Below are positions 1-10,264 of a stretch of 64,000 nt of DNA, in pieces. Each line of letters starts with the position of its first letter. Positions within the stretch are counted from its first letter, which is position 1. This DNA comes from Zingiber officinale (Eukaryota > Streptophyta > Magnoliopsida > Zingiberales > Zingiberaceae), in NCBI RefSeq assembly GCF_018446385.1, contig NC_055996.1:13255317-13319316 (forward strand), read 5' to 3'. The position numbers were made by a program, and so were the translations under genes. A model generated the notes under the pieces. That model saw nothing but the letters and a program-made list of their open reading frames with translations, ran no database searches and had not been told where the DNA came from.

Positions 1-782
1 AGCAAGACCAGCAGTAGAAGAGTTCTCAGATGAATTGATTGTTTTGAAGCTGCTGCCTGGGGCTTCTTTTACATGCTGTTCCGGGCGCCTGGATTCCTTC
101 CGGGCGCCTGGAATGTGACGTCGCTGCTCAAACCGAGATGCTCCACGTGGTGACGGCTTGGTTTGGATATAATTTGACTTCCGGGAGCCCGGATCCCCTC
201 CGGGCGCCCAGACCTCCGGGCGCCCGGATTCCCTCCGGGCGCCCGAACCACCTTGTTCCAGAAAACTCATTTTTCCTGCAAAACAAAGTTAGTCCGAGAC
301 AATATATATCCTGCAACACAGATTGTTAGCACATTTTATCATAGTAAGAATTAGCACAAATAGTATGATTTAGATTCCGTCTTTCCGAGACCGGAATCTA
401 GTCACGATCTCGACTTAGACATCCGAAATGGATCTAAGCCGGATCAACGCCTAATGTTCCCTTCCCGAGAACGCGTCCTCGCAGTCACTCCCCTCCAGTG
501 ACTTACCTCACTTACCTGCCTGACGTCTGGTCAGCCCGTTGACCTGTCTGGACTTCTCGCCAAGCGTCTGGTCAGCCCGTCAACCCGCTTGGACTTCTCG
601 CCAGCTATCCGGTCAGCCCGTCGACCTAGCTGGACTTCGTGCCAGACATCCGGTCAGCCCGTCGACCTGTCTGGACTTCTCCTGCACACTCGATCAAAGT
701 GTCAGATAATAACAAAACTAACTTAACCTATTTGTCATTCATCAAAACCTAGGTTAGACCGTTAGTGCTACCCGCACCAACA
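1..782 (-). mobile_element. Sirevirus-like copia LTR, SA-related, truncated by window edge
   Basis: This is the reverse complement of an LTR related to the two SA LTRs (24029-25112 and 41037-42120). Shared landmarks are the terminal TGTTGGTGCGG (here reversed, ending at 782), the block of about 41-bp repeats built on GACGGGCTGACCGG, the GGGCGCCCGGA palindromes, and the stretch around the TATA box, here decayed to CATGTAAAAG (complement of about 67-77). The TG end at 782 abuts T1 gag, so the rest of the LTR lies left of the window. It could be a 5' LTR of a minus-strand element or a solo LTR. Confidence 0.85.
521..690 (-). repeat. About 41-bp tandem repeats in LTR (4 units)
   Basis: Four imperfect copies of a unit containing GGTCAGCCCGT followed by a TGGACTTC block. 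The SA LTRs carry five such units, and the remnant at 46500-46680 has diverged ones. The array is therefore an inherited feature of this LTR lineage. Confidence 0.8.
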
Positions 783-1065
783 CTTTCCCTTTTTTGTCGT
801 CTCGTCTTGGCATTTCATCCGAAGAAGATCCCCGATCTCGATTAGTTGCTGCGGCTTCAGGGGTGCGGAATAGGGCCCGCTGGAATGCAACGGTGGCCTG
901 TGGTGCTTCCGCTCGGCCACCAGATGCTGATGTTGCTTGCTGCTCAGGACGCTCGGCTGGTGCTTTCTGTTTTTACTCCACAAGCTTGGCGGCCCTCAAC
1001 TCGATCAGAGCGTCGAGTTCCTCCGTGGAAAGCGTCACCGTGTGCTGTCGTCCAGCTTCGTCCAT
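783..1065 (-). pseudogene. gag: T1 gag N-terminal fragment (Tat-type gypsy)
   Basis: The ATG at 1065-1063 on the minus strand opens a frame with MDEAGRQHTVTLSTEEL, then an Ala/Glu/Gln-rich segment and a charged end (PRRDDKKGK). This is the style of the variable N-terminus of Tat-lineage gags. An in-frame TAA at 975-973 interrupts it, and the LTR at 782 cuts it after about 94 codons, so only the non-conserved start of gag is left. The identification rests mainly on position: it starts about 25 bases after a Tat-style primer-binding site, downstream of a well-bounded LTR. The residues alone would not identify it. The TAA replaces what was probably a sense codon, so the copy was dead before or after the LTR insertion. 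Confidence 0.65.
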
Positions 1066-1090
1066 TGCTTCCGTTCGGATGCAGGAGCGT

Positions 1091-1110
1091 TCCCACAGAC
1101 CGCGTCAAAT
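1091..1110 (-). other. T1 primer-binding site
   Basis: The minus strand reads ATTTGACGCGGTCTGTGGGA directly after the LTR end. This resembles the TTTGGCGCCGTCTGTGGG primer sites of Tat-type gypsy elements, with two substitutions. Confidence 0.65.
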
Positions 1111-1954
1111 TGATCCTGTCTGAAAGTTGAATCAACGGACGCTGGGCACGTGGCGCTTTCCGGTTGCTGACGTGGGTCTTCGAATGCTGGTGCGAACTTC
1201 CGGCGATCCTGCAAAGAAGTCGGGCCGGGAGGGGTTCCCGGCGGCGACCCTCCGACGCTCAAGTCAGGCAAGCTAACAATGGAGAAGTGGCTGCCAAAAT
1301 TATAGAACGCGTACCTCCGGCGAAGTATAAGGCTCCTTATATAAAGCGGTGAAAGAACTTACGCACACCTACCAAGGCACATACGTGTCCTCAGCCCATA
1401 CCTCGGTATGTGTTTGCCAGAAAGCTTACCTGACACCATACTGCTACAGTCCAGGCACGTCTTCGATGGGACAGCAGAACACCTTGCCGCCAGATTTGGA
1501 GTATGGCCTAGTCATAGGACTTGACAGCTGTCATAAGATGTTCCTTGTCCTTCTCTCCCTACTCCATGCTGGGGCGTCCGGCCGGCCGACACTCATCTTC
1601 CGTTCGGCCGGTCGGCACTCATCTCCCGTCCGGCTAGCCGACACTCATCTCACGTCCGGCCCTCCATATGCATCGGTATGCTGGGGAGATCCTCGGTAAG
1701 GTGCTATGTGGGGACTGCTAGAAGTATGTTACCTTATGTCTACGGCTGAGCATGACTTCCGCTCGGCGCTTCATTCCTGTTCAATCGAGCGTCGGAACCC
1801 CGACTCCTGTCGGGGCGCCTTTTGCCATCGGTTATTCACCGGTCGACCGACCGGGAGGTCGGCCCATCCTTCTCCGGTCGGCCACCTGACCCTTTGACTT
1901 CCACGTGGCGTTGACCCTTCAAAATGGGGGTCCCCTGTTCTAACCGCCGGATCA
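1111..1954 (-). mobile_element. T1 5' LTR (Tat-type gypsy, 844 bp)
   Basis: On the minus strand this starts TGATCC at 1954 and ends GGATCA at 1111, a perfect 6-bp terminal inverted repeat with TG/CA ends. A primer-binding site and a gag start follow it. A minus-strand TATA box lies at 1346-1335. The LTR is GC-rich with repeated CCGGCCG and GTCGGCC motifs, unlike its AT-rich neighbours. No partner LTR is visible, so the other end of T1 lies outside the window or is lost. Confidence 0.7.
1335..1346 (-). promoter_or_regulatory. T1 LTR TATA box
   Basis: The minus strand reads CTTTATATAAGG about 230 bp before the LTR 3' end and primer site. That spacing suits a Pol II start for the T1 genomic transcript. 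Confidence 0.55.
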
Positions 1955-4575
1955 GAGTACATATTATATGTTTGAATAGTCTTAAACTCATTTACTGAAG
2001 GTCCGCAATACAATTCATAGCATGAGAGAATTTATAATTGGATCATAACTTGTGATTATCTCTACATGTGTAATTATAAACATATTGGAATTTTTCTAGT
2101 CGTCGAATTGGTGCATTTGGACATCATCAATTCTATAAGACTAGCACGGTTATATTCCTTGGTTCATCCATGCATCTATTTCTCACTACTAGAGACATTG
2201 GGATGTCGAGAGTTAAACGTGGATGCTAGTTATGATAACTAGTTTATTGGAGTGACCTGCTATAAGACTTCATATGGTTCTCTATATATATGAATAAGTT
2301 TGTGAAGTTCTTACTGCAGCTCGAGTATAAGTTTCCTTAGACTTGAGGTATACAAGTCAACTTAGTTATGGAGACTTATACTTTGACATCTTAAGCAAGC
2401 ATCTCCTTGGAGGTGTAGACCTGAGATGATTGAATATAAGTTGAAGTGCCCAAAGGTGTTTAGATAACCCATAGAGGATTCACCGCTCCTTATGAGGAAA
2501 CGTATACCCTATAGCCATAATTTAGGATTATACTCAAAATCTTTGGCCAAAGCATCACATGTTAAGAGTATGAGACTGTTATACACATGTACGAGTAATT
2601 TAAATCCAGATAATGAGAAAGTATTACTTGGACTAGGTGTAACGTAGTCAACCTAGTGGGGGCAGATACATAGACCATGTCCTTAACTAAGTGGGTATAA
2701 GACAAGAGAAAGGAACAAGGTACGCCTTATTGTAACTGCCGAAGGGTTTAGAATTAGTTCTGAGATCAACTATGATTTTATGATTAATTGGAGATCATGA
2801 TGTACTACTAGGTGTCACTCATGATCGTTCCATAATTAAGTAGTTAATTATGAATGACTAAGATAAACCAGGAATCTATTGGGTCACATGCACTACGAGT
2901 CTTTAAAAGATGAAAAATAAGTTAGAGAAAAAGCTTCTTAGATCAAGAGATAAATATTTGGTTGGACCATACATAAGACAAATATGATAATATTTGTCGA
3001 AACGGAAGGGCGGATGAGCTACATCTTTTATGAAAGAGTTGGACCCTATTTGGTTTAGTCATAAACCAATTTGGTTTAGCCATAAATTGTGAATCAAATC
3101 AAGGGGTTAATTGGCTAATTTTTTATTAAAACATAATGGGTTGGATTTGAGCTTTCTAATCCAACTCATTAAAGATGACTATATATTGATATGGTTAAGA
3201 GAGAATTAACATACAATTTATTATTAGCTTGATTAGGTTTTGAAAATCTAAACCCAATACTTCTCCCTCTCTCTTGTTGTCGACCACAACAAGAGGGTCT
3301 CCTCTTGTTGTCATGAGCCACCTAAAGGAAGAAGATCTTCTTTTGCTTCTTCTTCTTCTTCTTCTTCTTCTTGATCCTTCTCCTTCGCTCATGGATAATC
3401 TCTTCCGAAGGTGAAGCTTATTCTCTTCGAGTTGTCTTGAAGAACTCGGCGTGGATATGAATAGAGATGAGGTTCGATAACGTCGCAAAAGGTTGATGCC
3501 CTTCTTATTAAAGGTCATCCGTAAGGTATACCTAGACTAATTATTATTCAATTTCATTTTATTTTATGATCTTGTCTGCATGATTGTATTTTTCATGCGT
3601 GTAGTGTGTGTTATATAATAAATTAGTTTATTTATTGTTAAGTCTTTCGTTGTGCATGTTTACGAAACATGTTTTTAACACACACCGCATCGACCATATC
3701 CTAATAGTGGTATCAAAGTCCGATCGTGCTTCTACATGATCATAAAATTATTTTATGGTTTGTAATTAGTGTTGTAATTAATTTTTAGGATTTTTTAGAA
3801 TTATTAAGAATTTTTTATTTTTGGAAGTCTTCTAAATTGTTAGAAAATTCCACTTTTAAAAAGTTTCTGAAATAATTTTAGAAAATCAAATTTAGAAATA
3901 TTATGTTAATTTAGAAATTATCATTTCTAGATTTTTTATAAAATTTTAAGAAATATTCTAATTGTAGAAAATTTCCTAATTTGTTAAGTAATATCAAATT
4001 TGGAAAGATTCTAAAATTCGTTAAAATTCCAGATTTGAGATATTCTGAATTAAATTATAGGAATAGTCTTTTCTAGAATTTTTGGATTTATTTAAAATAT
4101 TTTATTTTTAGAAAGTTTCATAAATTGTTAGGAAATATGAAATTTGGAATGATTTGGAAAATCACAAAAAATCCAGATTTAAATTATTCTATAATAAATT
4201 AAGAAATATTAATTATTTGTTTCCTAAATTATTAGAAAATTAATTTATAAATTTATTTTAAAAATAATTAAATATCCTGATAGAAAAATTCTAGATAAGA
4301 TATGTTAATTAAATTTAAAAATTATTTTCCTAATTTGATTAGATAAATCTTGATTTATTAAAATCAGATTTATAACATATTTTTATTTCCAAAATAAAAT
4401 TATAACATATTTAAATTTATGTCATGTTCATGCCATATTGTATGCAATGTAAATGCATTAATTATGACATATTAGATTTTGTCATGTGTGTGATGTGATT
4501 AGATCTTGCCGTCTGTGTCATGTTATGTCATTGCATGTGATGTGCTGTATCATCATCTATGTCATGCGTGAGATG
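1955..4575 (+). mobile_element. L1: copia-type LTR and leader fragment
   Basis: About 2.6 kb without a credible ORF. The part from about 2025 to 3705 reads like a long plant copia LTR. It ends just before TGGTATCAAAGT at 3708-3719, a decayed initiator-Met tRNA primer site. After it comes a very AT-rich leader (3740-4440) and a segment rich in GTCATG/GTGATGTG. No gag follows because L2 begins at 4576. L3 shares phrases with L1 in inverted orientation (GGTGTCACTCAT, CTATTGGGTCACA), so the two are related LTRs. The left LTR edge is not resolved. Confidence 0.5.
3708..3719 (+). other. L1 primer-binding site
   Basis: TGGTATCAAAGT differs by two bases from TGGTATCAGAGC, the usual plant initiator-Met primer site. 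Confidence 0.55.
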
Positions 4576-5322
4576 TGTTAGATTGAGATGCACGTGAGGG
4601 GGAGTTAATCACATGGTTTTGAAAAAATTATTCTTTACGTTTTGAGATAAAAAATACGCTGTGGAAAAACACAGAAATAAAAACAATTAAGAAGACAGAG
4701 ACAGATACAGTCGGTTTTATTTGGTTCGAAACCTTCGGCTACTCCTACTCCAAGACTCAGGTCCTGCGGACCTGTCGATGGATAATTCACTAAAATACCT
4801 CTTCCAGAATTTCCGAAAGAGGGGATCGAGTATAAAGAAAGTCGAAGCAAATGCAATACACGACACTTGTCCTATTGTAATAATTAAGTATAGAATTTAA
4901 AGTTACCAAACACTTTCTTTTCGAAGTCGGTTAGCTCGAGCTTGGTGTTTGGACACCTTCTTAGCGGTAGACGGGCATAATAGTGTTGTAGCAGAGTCAC
5001 AATAGGAAGTCGGGGCAGTCAAGACCTCAATCAAATGCATAGAAGCTTGTGTATAAGTTATATTTTGAAGCTTGGTCGAGATGCTCTTATAAAGGCTATG
5101 GAAGGTGTCTTCTATAGGGTTGAAGGTGCTTCGAGCGTGTAAAACTTGATTCCAAAAAGAGTTGATCCTTATCGCCGAAGAGGTCAGAATCTTATCCTGG
5201 AGAAGGCACCTTTATAAGACGAAGATACCTTCCATGAACAGTTCCAAGGCACCTTCCAATGCATGAAGGCACCTCAGGTATTGTTCACTCGAGGCTTTTT
5301 GTACTCTTCTTGTAAGGAACTA
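4576..5322 (-). mobile_element. L2: decayed Sirevirus-like LTR, SB-related, truncated
   Basis: It begins TGTTAGATTGAGATGCACG at 4576 and tracks the SB LTR start at 49608, including the run of G residues and the following GGTTCGAAACCTTCGG block. A minus-strand TATA region (CTCTTATAAAGG at 5094-5105) and an AAGGCACCTTC cluster match the SB layout. GGCGCC has mostly become GGCACC, consistent with CpG loss. The match stops near 5322, where L3 starts, so the far third of the LTR is missing. Confidence 0.7.
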
Positions 5323-6443
5323 AAGCGCTAAACATGCTTATGCACAGTGGAAAACATCTAGTTCCTCCAGAAGATCCATGCGAAGGGAAAGAACATATAC
5401 TAAGTTTTATAAAAGAACATGAAAGGTTATATCTTTAATGCGTGCTCACGGACTCCAGACAGCTTGGATTTCAACAAGATCACACGTTCATGCCTCTACG
5501 GTATCCACATGAACAAGTATCTCTGTTTATCTCACAAACTCACAAAATGGAGAAGAAAAATTACCTAAGGTTGTGCTAGCAACCAAGCAAGGTAATTTCG
5601 GCCAAGAGGAGTAGAGAAGAGGAAGGAGAATGAATAAGTTACTCAAAAATGAGAGAAAAATTACTTAAGTATTTTCATCCAATGAAAACACTTAATGAGC
5701 ATTAATTTAATTAATGAGCCTTAATGAGCATTCACTCTCCATTAAGGACCACACTTGAAATTCTTCATTTTTGAATTCAATTTCGAAATTTGAATGACTC
5801 ATTAAATTTCAAAAATTCAATGAATTAATCTCCATTAATCCTCACTTAAGTCTAACTCAAATCTAATTCACTTGAGTCTAACTCAAGTCTAATTCACTTG
5901 AGTCTAACTCAAGTCTAATTCACTTGAGTCTAACTCAAGTCAAATTCAATCGAGTCTTACTCAATTGATCTCATCCAATTTCAAATTCAATGAATCACTA
6001 TTTCATTAATTTAAATTGACTCCTTGAGTCTAGTTTGAATTGTACTTAATCTAATAATTAGATCCAATTGAGTCTAACTCAATAAGTCCAATTCGGATTA
6101 GACTTAATCCAATGATTCATCATATGAACTCATCTCCAAATCTACTTGTTCTTTGTGTGTGACCCAATAGGTTCAGGTAATGTTGGTAATGTATCCAAAT
6201 CAACATTTAGATACATAAGCAATGAGTGACATCTAGCAAAGCATCATTGCTACCCAAGTGACGAGAAAGTCGAGATCTTACCTAACCTGTCCATGGTTAT
6301 TATCTTGTATGACTTGGTCCCCCTATCCTTGATATCTAGATTGATCAATGAGGCATAGACCGTGTCATCCACTTATCAATCTTTGTGTTTCTTGATCTCT
6401 AAGTAGATAGACAATCAAATAAGTTCAATATCTCATAATTTGG
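5323..6443 (-). mobile_element. L3: copia-type LTR fragment
   Basis: A non-coding, AT-rich stretch whose reverse complement shares phrases with L1, including the GGTGTCACTCAT block and the GGGTCACA block. It holds the minisatellite at 5845-5948. Both edges are truncations against L2 and C1. No ORF, primer site or polypurine tract is identifiable. Confidence 0.45.
5845..5948. repeat. 26-bp minisatellite, 4 units
   Basis: Four head-to-tail units of CTTGAGTCTAACTCAAGTCT plus AATTCA. Each unit contains the near-palindrome TTGAGTCTAACTCAA. The outer units are slightly degenerate. Confidence 0.85.
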
Positions 6444-6588
6444 AGGAAACAAATTAGGAAGTTTTAATTTTGTGTTTGAAACTTTCCTAATTTGGAGGAC
6501 TTGTAGGGGTCGGCTATTAAAAGAATAAAAGGAAATTTTTATTTAAATTTTCCTTTTGTTCATTGGCAAGGGAAAATAAGGAAGTTTT
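6444..6588 (+). mobile_element. C1 5' LTR, first surviving segment
   Basis: It aligns to the 3' LTR from about 44951 (AGGAAACAAATTAGGAAG onward), including AGGGGTCGGC and the ATTGGCAAGGGAAAATA block. It stops at the G1 insertion. The last five bases, GTTTT (6584-6588), are the left copy of the G1 target duplication. Confidence 0.8.
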
Positions 6589-8339
6589 TGTAACGCCCGC
6601 CCTCCCTGCTACTAAAGGGACGGGGCTACTTACATACTTGACTATTCCAGGATACATGCATATTTAAAATTTCTTTCGAGTAACATAAAGCAGCGGAAAT
6701 GTCATGAAGTTATACTGGAATGTAACATAAATACAATTGGTTCATGTCAGACATAACAGAAAAAAAATAACATAGCAGGTCTTTATTTGTCTTAGCCGAG
6801 CCACTGCCACACACACCTCCTTGCCTCTCCTGCAGTTCCCTTAGATCATCCATTCCTTGCTTTTATCTGTGGTACAAGGAAAGTAAGCTATGAGCACACA
6901 GGCTCAGTAAGATCCTTTTCCTACTCACAAAAACTGTATCTCATATCATAGTCATACAAGCATATAATCAATGGAGACAAAATCATCTACATTATATCAT
7001 GTGAACATAGCCTCCTATCATATCATATTATTAAGAAACATCATACTCTGACATATCATAAATAAAGGAATCATGTGATGTGAATCATAGAAGCATAACA
7101 TATCATCAGGTCATATGAATCATAAACAAAACATCTCATAACATCATGTCCTATAAGTCATAAGAGTATGTCATAACATCATGTCATATAATTCATAAAA
7201 ACATATCATATTATGAATGGGTGCATTATGCAAAATGTCTTTTTAAAACATATGCCATGTCAAGTGCAAGATGTCTTTAAACATATCTTTTAATACTTAA
7301 ACATAATATCATCATCATGAGGGCCCGGCTTGTACCACATACATACATAAATGCGTGCAATCCCTAGGACAGGGTAGCTAGCCCCGAACCTACTAGGGAT
7401 CTAGACCCGTTCATAGTCCGTCGGCCTAGGGGCGTACTAAGGAGCCCATCCCTTTTTACTAGACCCGTTCATAGTCCGTCGGCCTAGGGACGCTTATGGA
7501 GCCCACCCTTGGTACAAGCCATACAAAGTAAAATACATGTCATGCATATCATATCATCATAACTGTCACATCATATCATCATAAATGTCATGCTCTTGTC
7601 TTAACATGAAGAGTGCTCTTAATCCCAACTTAAGGGAAGCAACTTTTAGCCATTTACTTATCATATCATAAGGCATACATACTTGGGCACATAGCCATCA
7701 TAAAAGAAAAATCATTATCATGCCTGGTTCATAAGCTTACGTAAATGAGCATGCTACATATTTGAAATCATACATGCTTGGGTACATAGTCATCATAAGA
7801 ATCATTTCATGCATAGTTCATAAACATACATAAATAGGCATGTTACTTGTCTTATCATAAAGCATGCATACTTAAGCATAAAACACATCATAAGAGTCAT
7901 CATCATGCATAGTTCATGAGCATCCTTAAATAAACATATAAAGCATCATAGGAAAACATAATCATACATGAAAAGTATTTACTAGCATCTCCTAATTCAC
8001 ATCCTAGTATGGGAGACACCTAGCAAAGTCATAATTGGGTCTCTAACCCTAATTTCATATGGTGGCCGAAAGTCACCATGCTTAGTTTTAGGTTACAACA
8101 ACATATAAGCATGTGAACCTTAAATCAATTTCATGTCATATACTATAAAGAATATCATGAGCATAGGTAGTAGGTTCTAAGCTTCCTAGGCCTTTTAACT
8201 TGGTTGTGGTCGAACCTTTAAGAGCATGAAACTAAGTTTTATACAAGCATAAGAATCCAAGCTAACTTCATATCATATCATAAGGGAAATCCATGAGCTT
8301 GTTAAGTTTAAATTTAAACTTCCTTGAACCCTAGAATAT

Positions 8340-9500
8340 AGTCATGGCCGAAAGTTCATGAAAGGGAAATAAACTTCTAAGCAACATATAAACATGAATA
8401 CCTAGCCAAGTTCATGTCATATCATAAAGAAGTCTATGAGCATGTTAAATTAGGTTTTAAGCTTCATGGAGCCCTAAAACCTCTCATGGCCGAAACTTCA
8501 TAAAACAAGAGATAAACTTCTAAGCAACATACAAACATGAATACCTAGCCAATTTCATAACATATCATAAAGAAGTCTATGAGCATGCTAAATTAGGTTT
8601 TAAGCTTCATGAAACCCTAAAATCTCTCATGGCCGAAACTTCATAAAACAAGAAATAAACTTCTAAGCAATATACAAACATGAATACCTAGCCAAGTTCA
8701 CAACATATCATAAAGAAGTCTATGAGCATGTTAAATTAGGTTTTAAGCTTCATGAAACCCTAATTTCATCATGGCCGAAACTTCAATAAACAAGAGATAA
8801 ACCTCTATGCAATATACAAACATGAATACCTAGCCAAGTTCACAACATATCATCAAGAAGTCTATGAGCATGTTAAATTAGGTTTTAAGCTTCATGAAAC
8901 CCTAATTTCATCATGGCCGAAACTTCAATAAACAAGAGATAAACTTCTAAGTAATATACAAACATGAATACCTAGCCAAGTTCACAACATATCATCAAGA
9001 AGTCTATGAGCATGTTAAATTAGGTTTTAAGCTCCATGAAACCCTAATTTCATCATGTCCGAAACTTCAATAAACAAGAGATAAACTTCTAAGTAATATA
9101 CAAACATGAATACCTAGCCAAGTTCACAACATATCATCAAGAAGTCTATGAGCATGTTAAATTAGGTTTTTAAGCTTCATGAAACCCTAATTTCATCATG
9201 GCCGAAACTTCAATAAACAAGAGATAAACTTCTAAGCAATATACAAAGATGAATACCTAGCCAAGTTCTTATCATATCATGAGGAAATCTATAAGTATAC
9301 TAGATTAGGTTTTTAGCTTCTTGGAGCCCTAAAATCCATCATAGCCGAAACTTCAAGGAAAGGAAAATAAACTTCTAAGCAACATACAAACATGAAGACT
9401 TAGCCAAGTTCATATCATAGCATAAAGAAGTCTAGGAGCATGTTAAATTAAGTTTTAAGCTTCTTAAAGCCCTAGCATATTCATGGCCGAAACATAGCAA
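8340..9500. repeat. About 142-bp tandem array in G1 left LTR
   Basis: The phrase AGAAGTCTATGAGCATG recurs at intervals of 142-143 bp (ends near 8437, 8580, 8723, 8865, 9007 and 9149), with more degenerate units on both sides. Each unit includes ATGGCCGAAACTTC and AAACATGAATACCTAGCC. About eight units in all. Confidence 0.85.
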
Positions 9501-10048
9501 GAAGAAGATCAAGCTTAAACAATATCCAACATAAATTTTTAACTAAGTTCATATCATAACATAATAAGATCCATGAGCATGGGTTCTTCTCTCTTTTTTT
9601 TTTTTTTTTTTTTTTAGTGTTCTAACCTTTCGAAAATATTGTAAGCGACTTGTACCACAGGTGAGGGGATACTTACTTCCTTGTTTGATTTACTTAAGGA
9701 GGAAATCTTGCTTGTGGAGCCTTCCTAGAGAGGAACTTCTTGTTTTATTTGGGTTTCGGCAATGGAGGTGGGGAGATGTTCTTGGTCACGGTGAGGAGGA
9801 GGAGGGAGGAGGAAGGGGAGAAAATGAATTTTCTTCTTTAATTTCCCCTTTTATTCATCATGAGAGGAGGAAGGGAAAATGCACTTTTCCTTCTCCTTTC
9901 TTTTACTCCTCCTTAATGAAAAGAGGAAGCAAGAATCCTCTTTTCTCTTGAGAGGAAGAAGGCTACTCTAACTTCTCCTTCTAAATGAAAGAAGCTCTTT
10001 TCTTACTCTTAACTATATTGTCACTTCTCTCTCTAACAATAACTTCTC

Positions 10049-10128
10049 TTGGTGTATTGGTTAACACATACATGTATCTAGTAAGAGATCCAAGGTTCAA
10101 ACCTTGGTCATCTCTTTTTTTTTTTTTT
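10049..10128 (+). other. tRNA-like Pol III box module in G1 left LTR
   Basis: An A-box-like TTGGTGTATTGGTTAACAC (10049-10067) lies about 44 bases before a B-box-like GGTTCAAACC (10094-10103), inside the 6-bp stem CCAAGG/CCTTGG. Ten bases later comes a long T-run that could end Pol III transcription. The acceptor ends do not pair, so this is not a working tRNA; it looks like a tRNA-derived or SINE-head-like relic. It is antisense to the element and sits about 100 bp inside the LTR edge. Confidence 0.5.
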
Positions 10129-10230
10129 TGGTTCTATTTTTATTATTTTGCAAATTTACACATAAGGCCTATTTTTATTCATGATAAAAAAAATATCTAA
10201 AATCTTGCTAAGTACTCTATGGGTGTTACA

Positions 10231-10246
10231 GTCCCCCATACCTCAT
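10231..10246 (-). other. G1 polypurine tract
   Basis: The minus strand reads GAGGTATGGGGGAC directly before the LTR, the expected second-strand primer for a minus-oriented element. Confidence 0.75.
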
Positions 10247-10264
10247 AAAAGTTCATCCTCGAAC

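Larger units (their letters stand above)
6589..10230 (-). mobile_element. G1 3' LTR (left copy)
   Basis: 3642 bp, TGTAACGCCC to GGGTGTTACA. In plus coordinates it holds an ATCATATCATA-rich stretch (about 6930-8000), a duplicated block of about 65 bp around GTTCATAGTCCGTCGGCC (7408-7500), a 142-bp tandem array (about 8340-9500), a T-run near 9594-9615, and the tRNA-like module near 10049-10128. ORFs inside it (for example 9661-9951) recur unchanged in the right LTR and match nothing I recognise, so I treat the LTR as non-coding. Confidence 0.9.

Noticed and set aside
3195..3518. 107-codon minus-strand ORF rich in Arg and Ser
   Set aside because: Driven by a TTC/CTT microsatellite near 3345-3375 within the L1 LTR.
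9661..9951. 96-codon plus-strand ORF, repeated exactly at 16470-16760
   Set aside because: Both copies lie at the same place in the G1 LTRs, low-complexity Glu/Gly-rich, no recognisable domain; duplication comes from the LTR pair.
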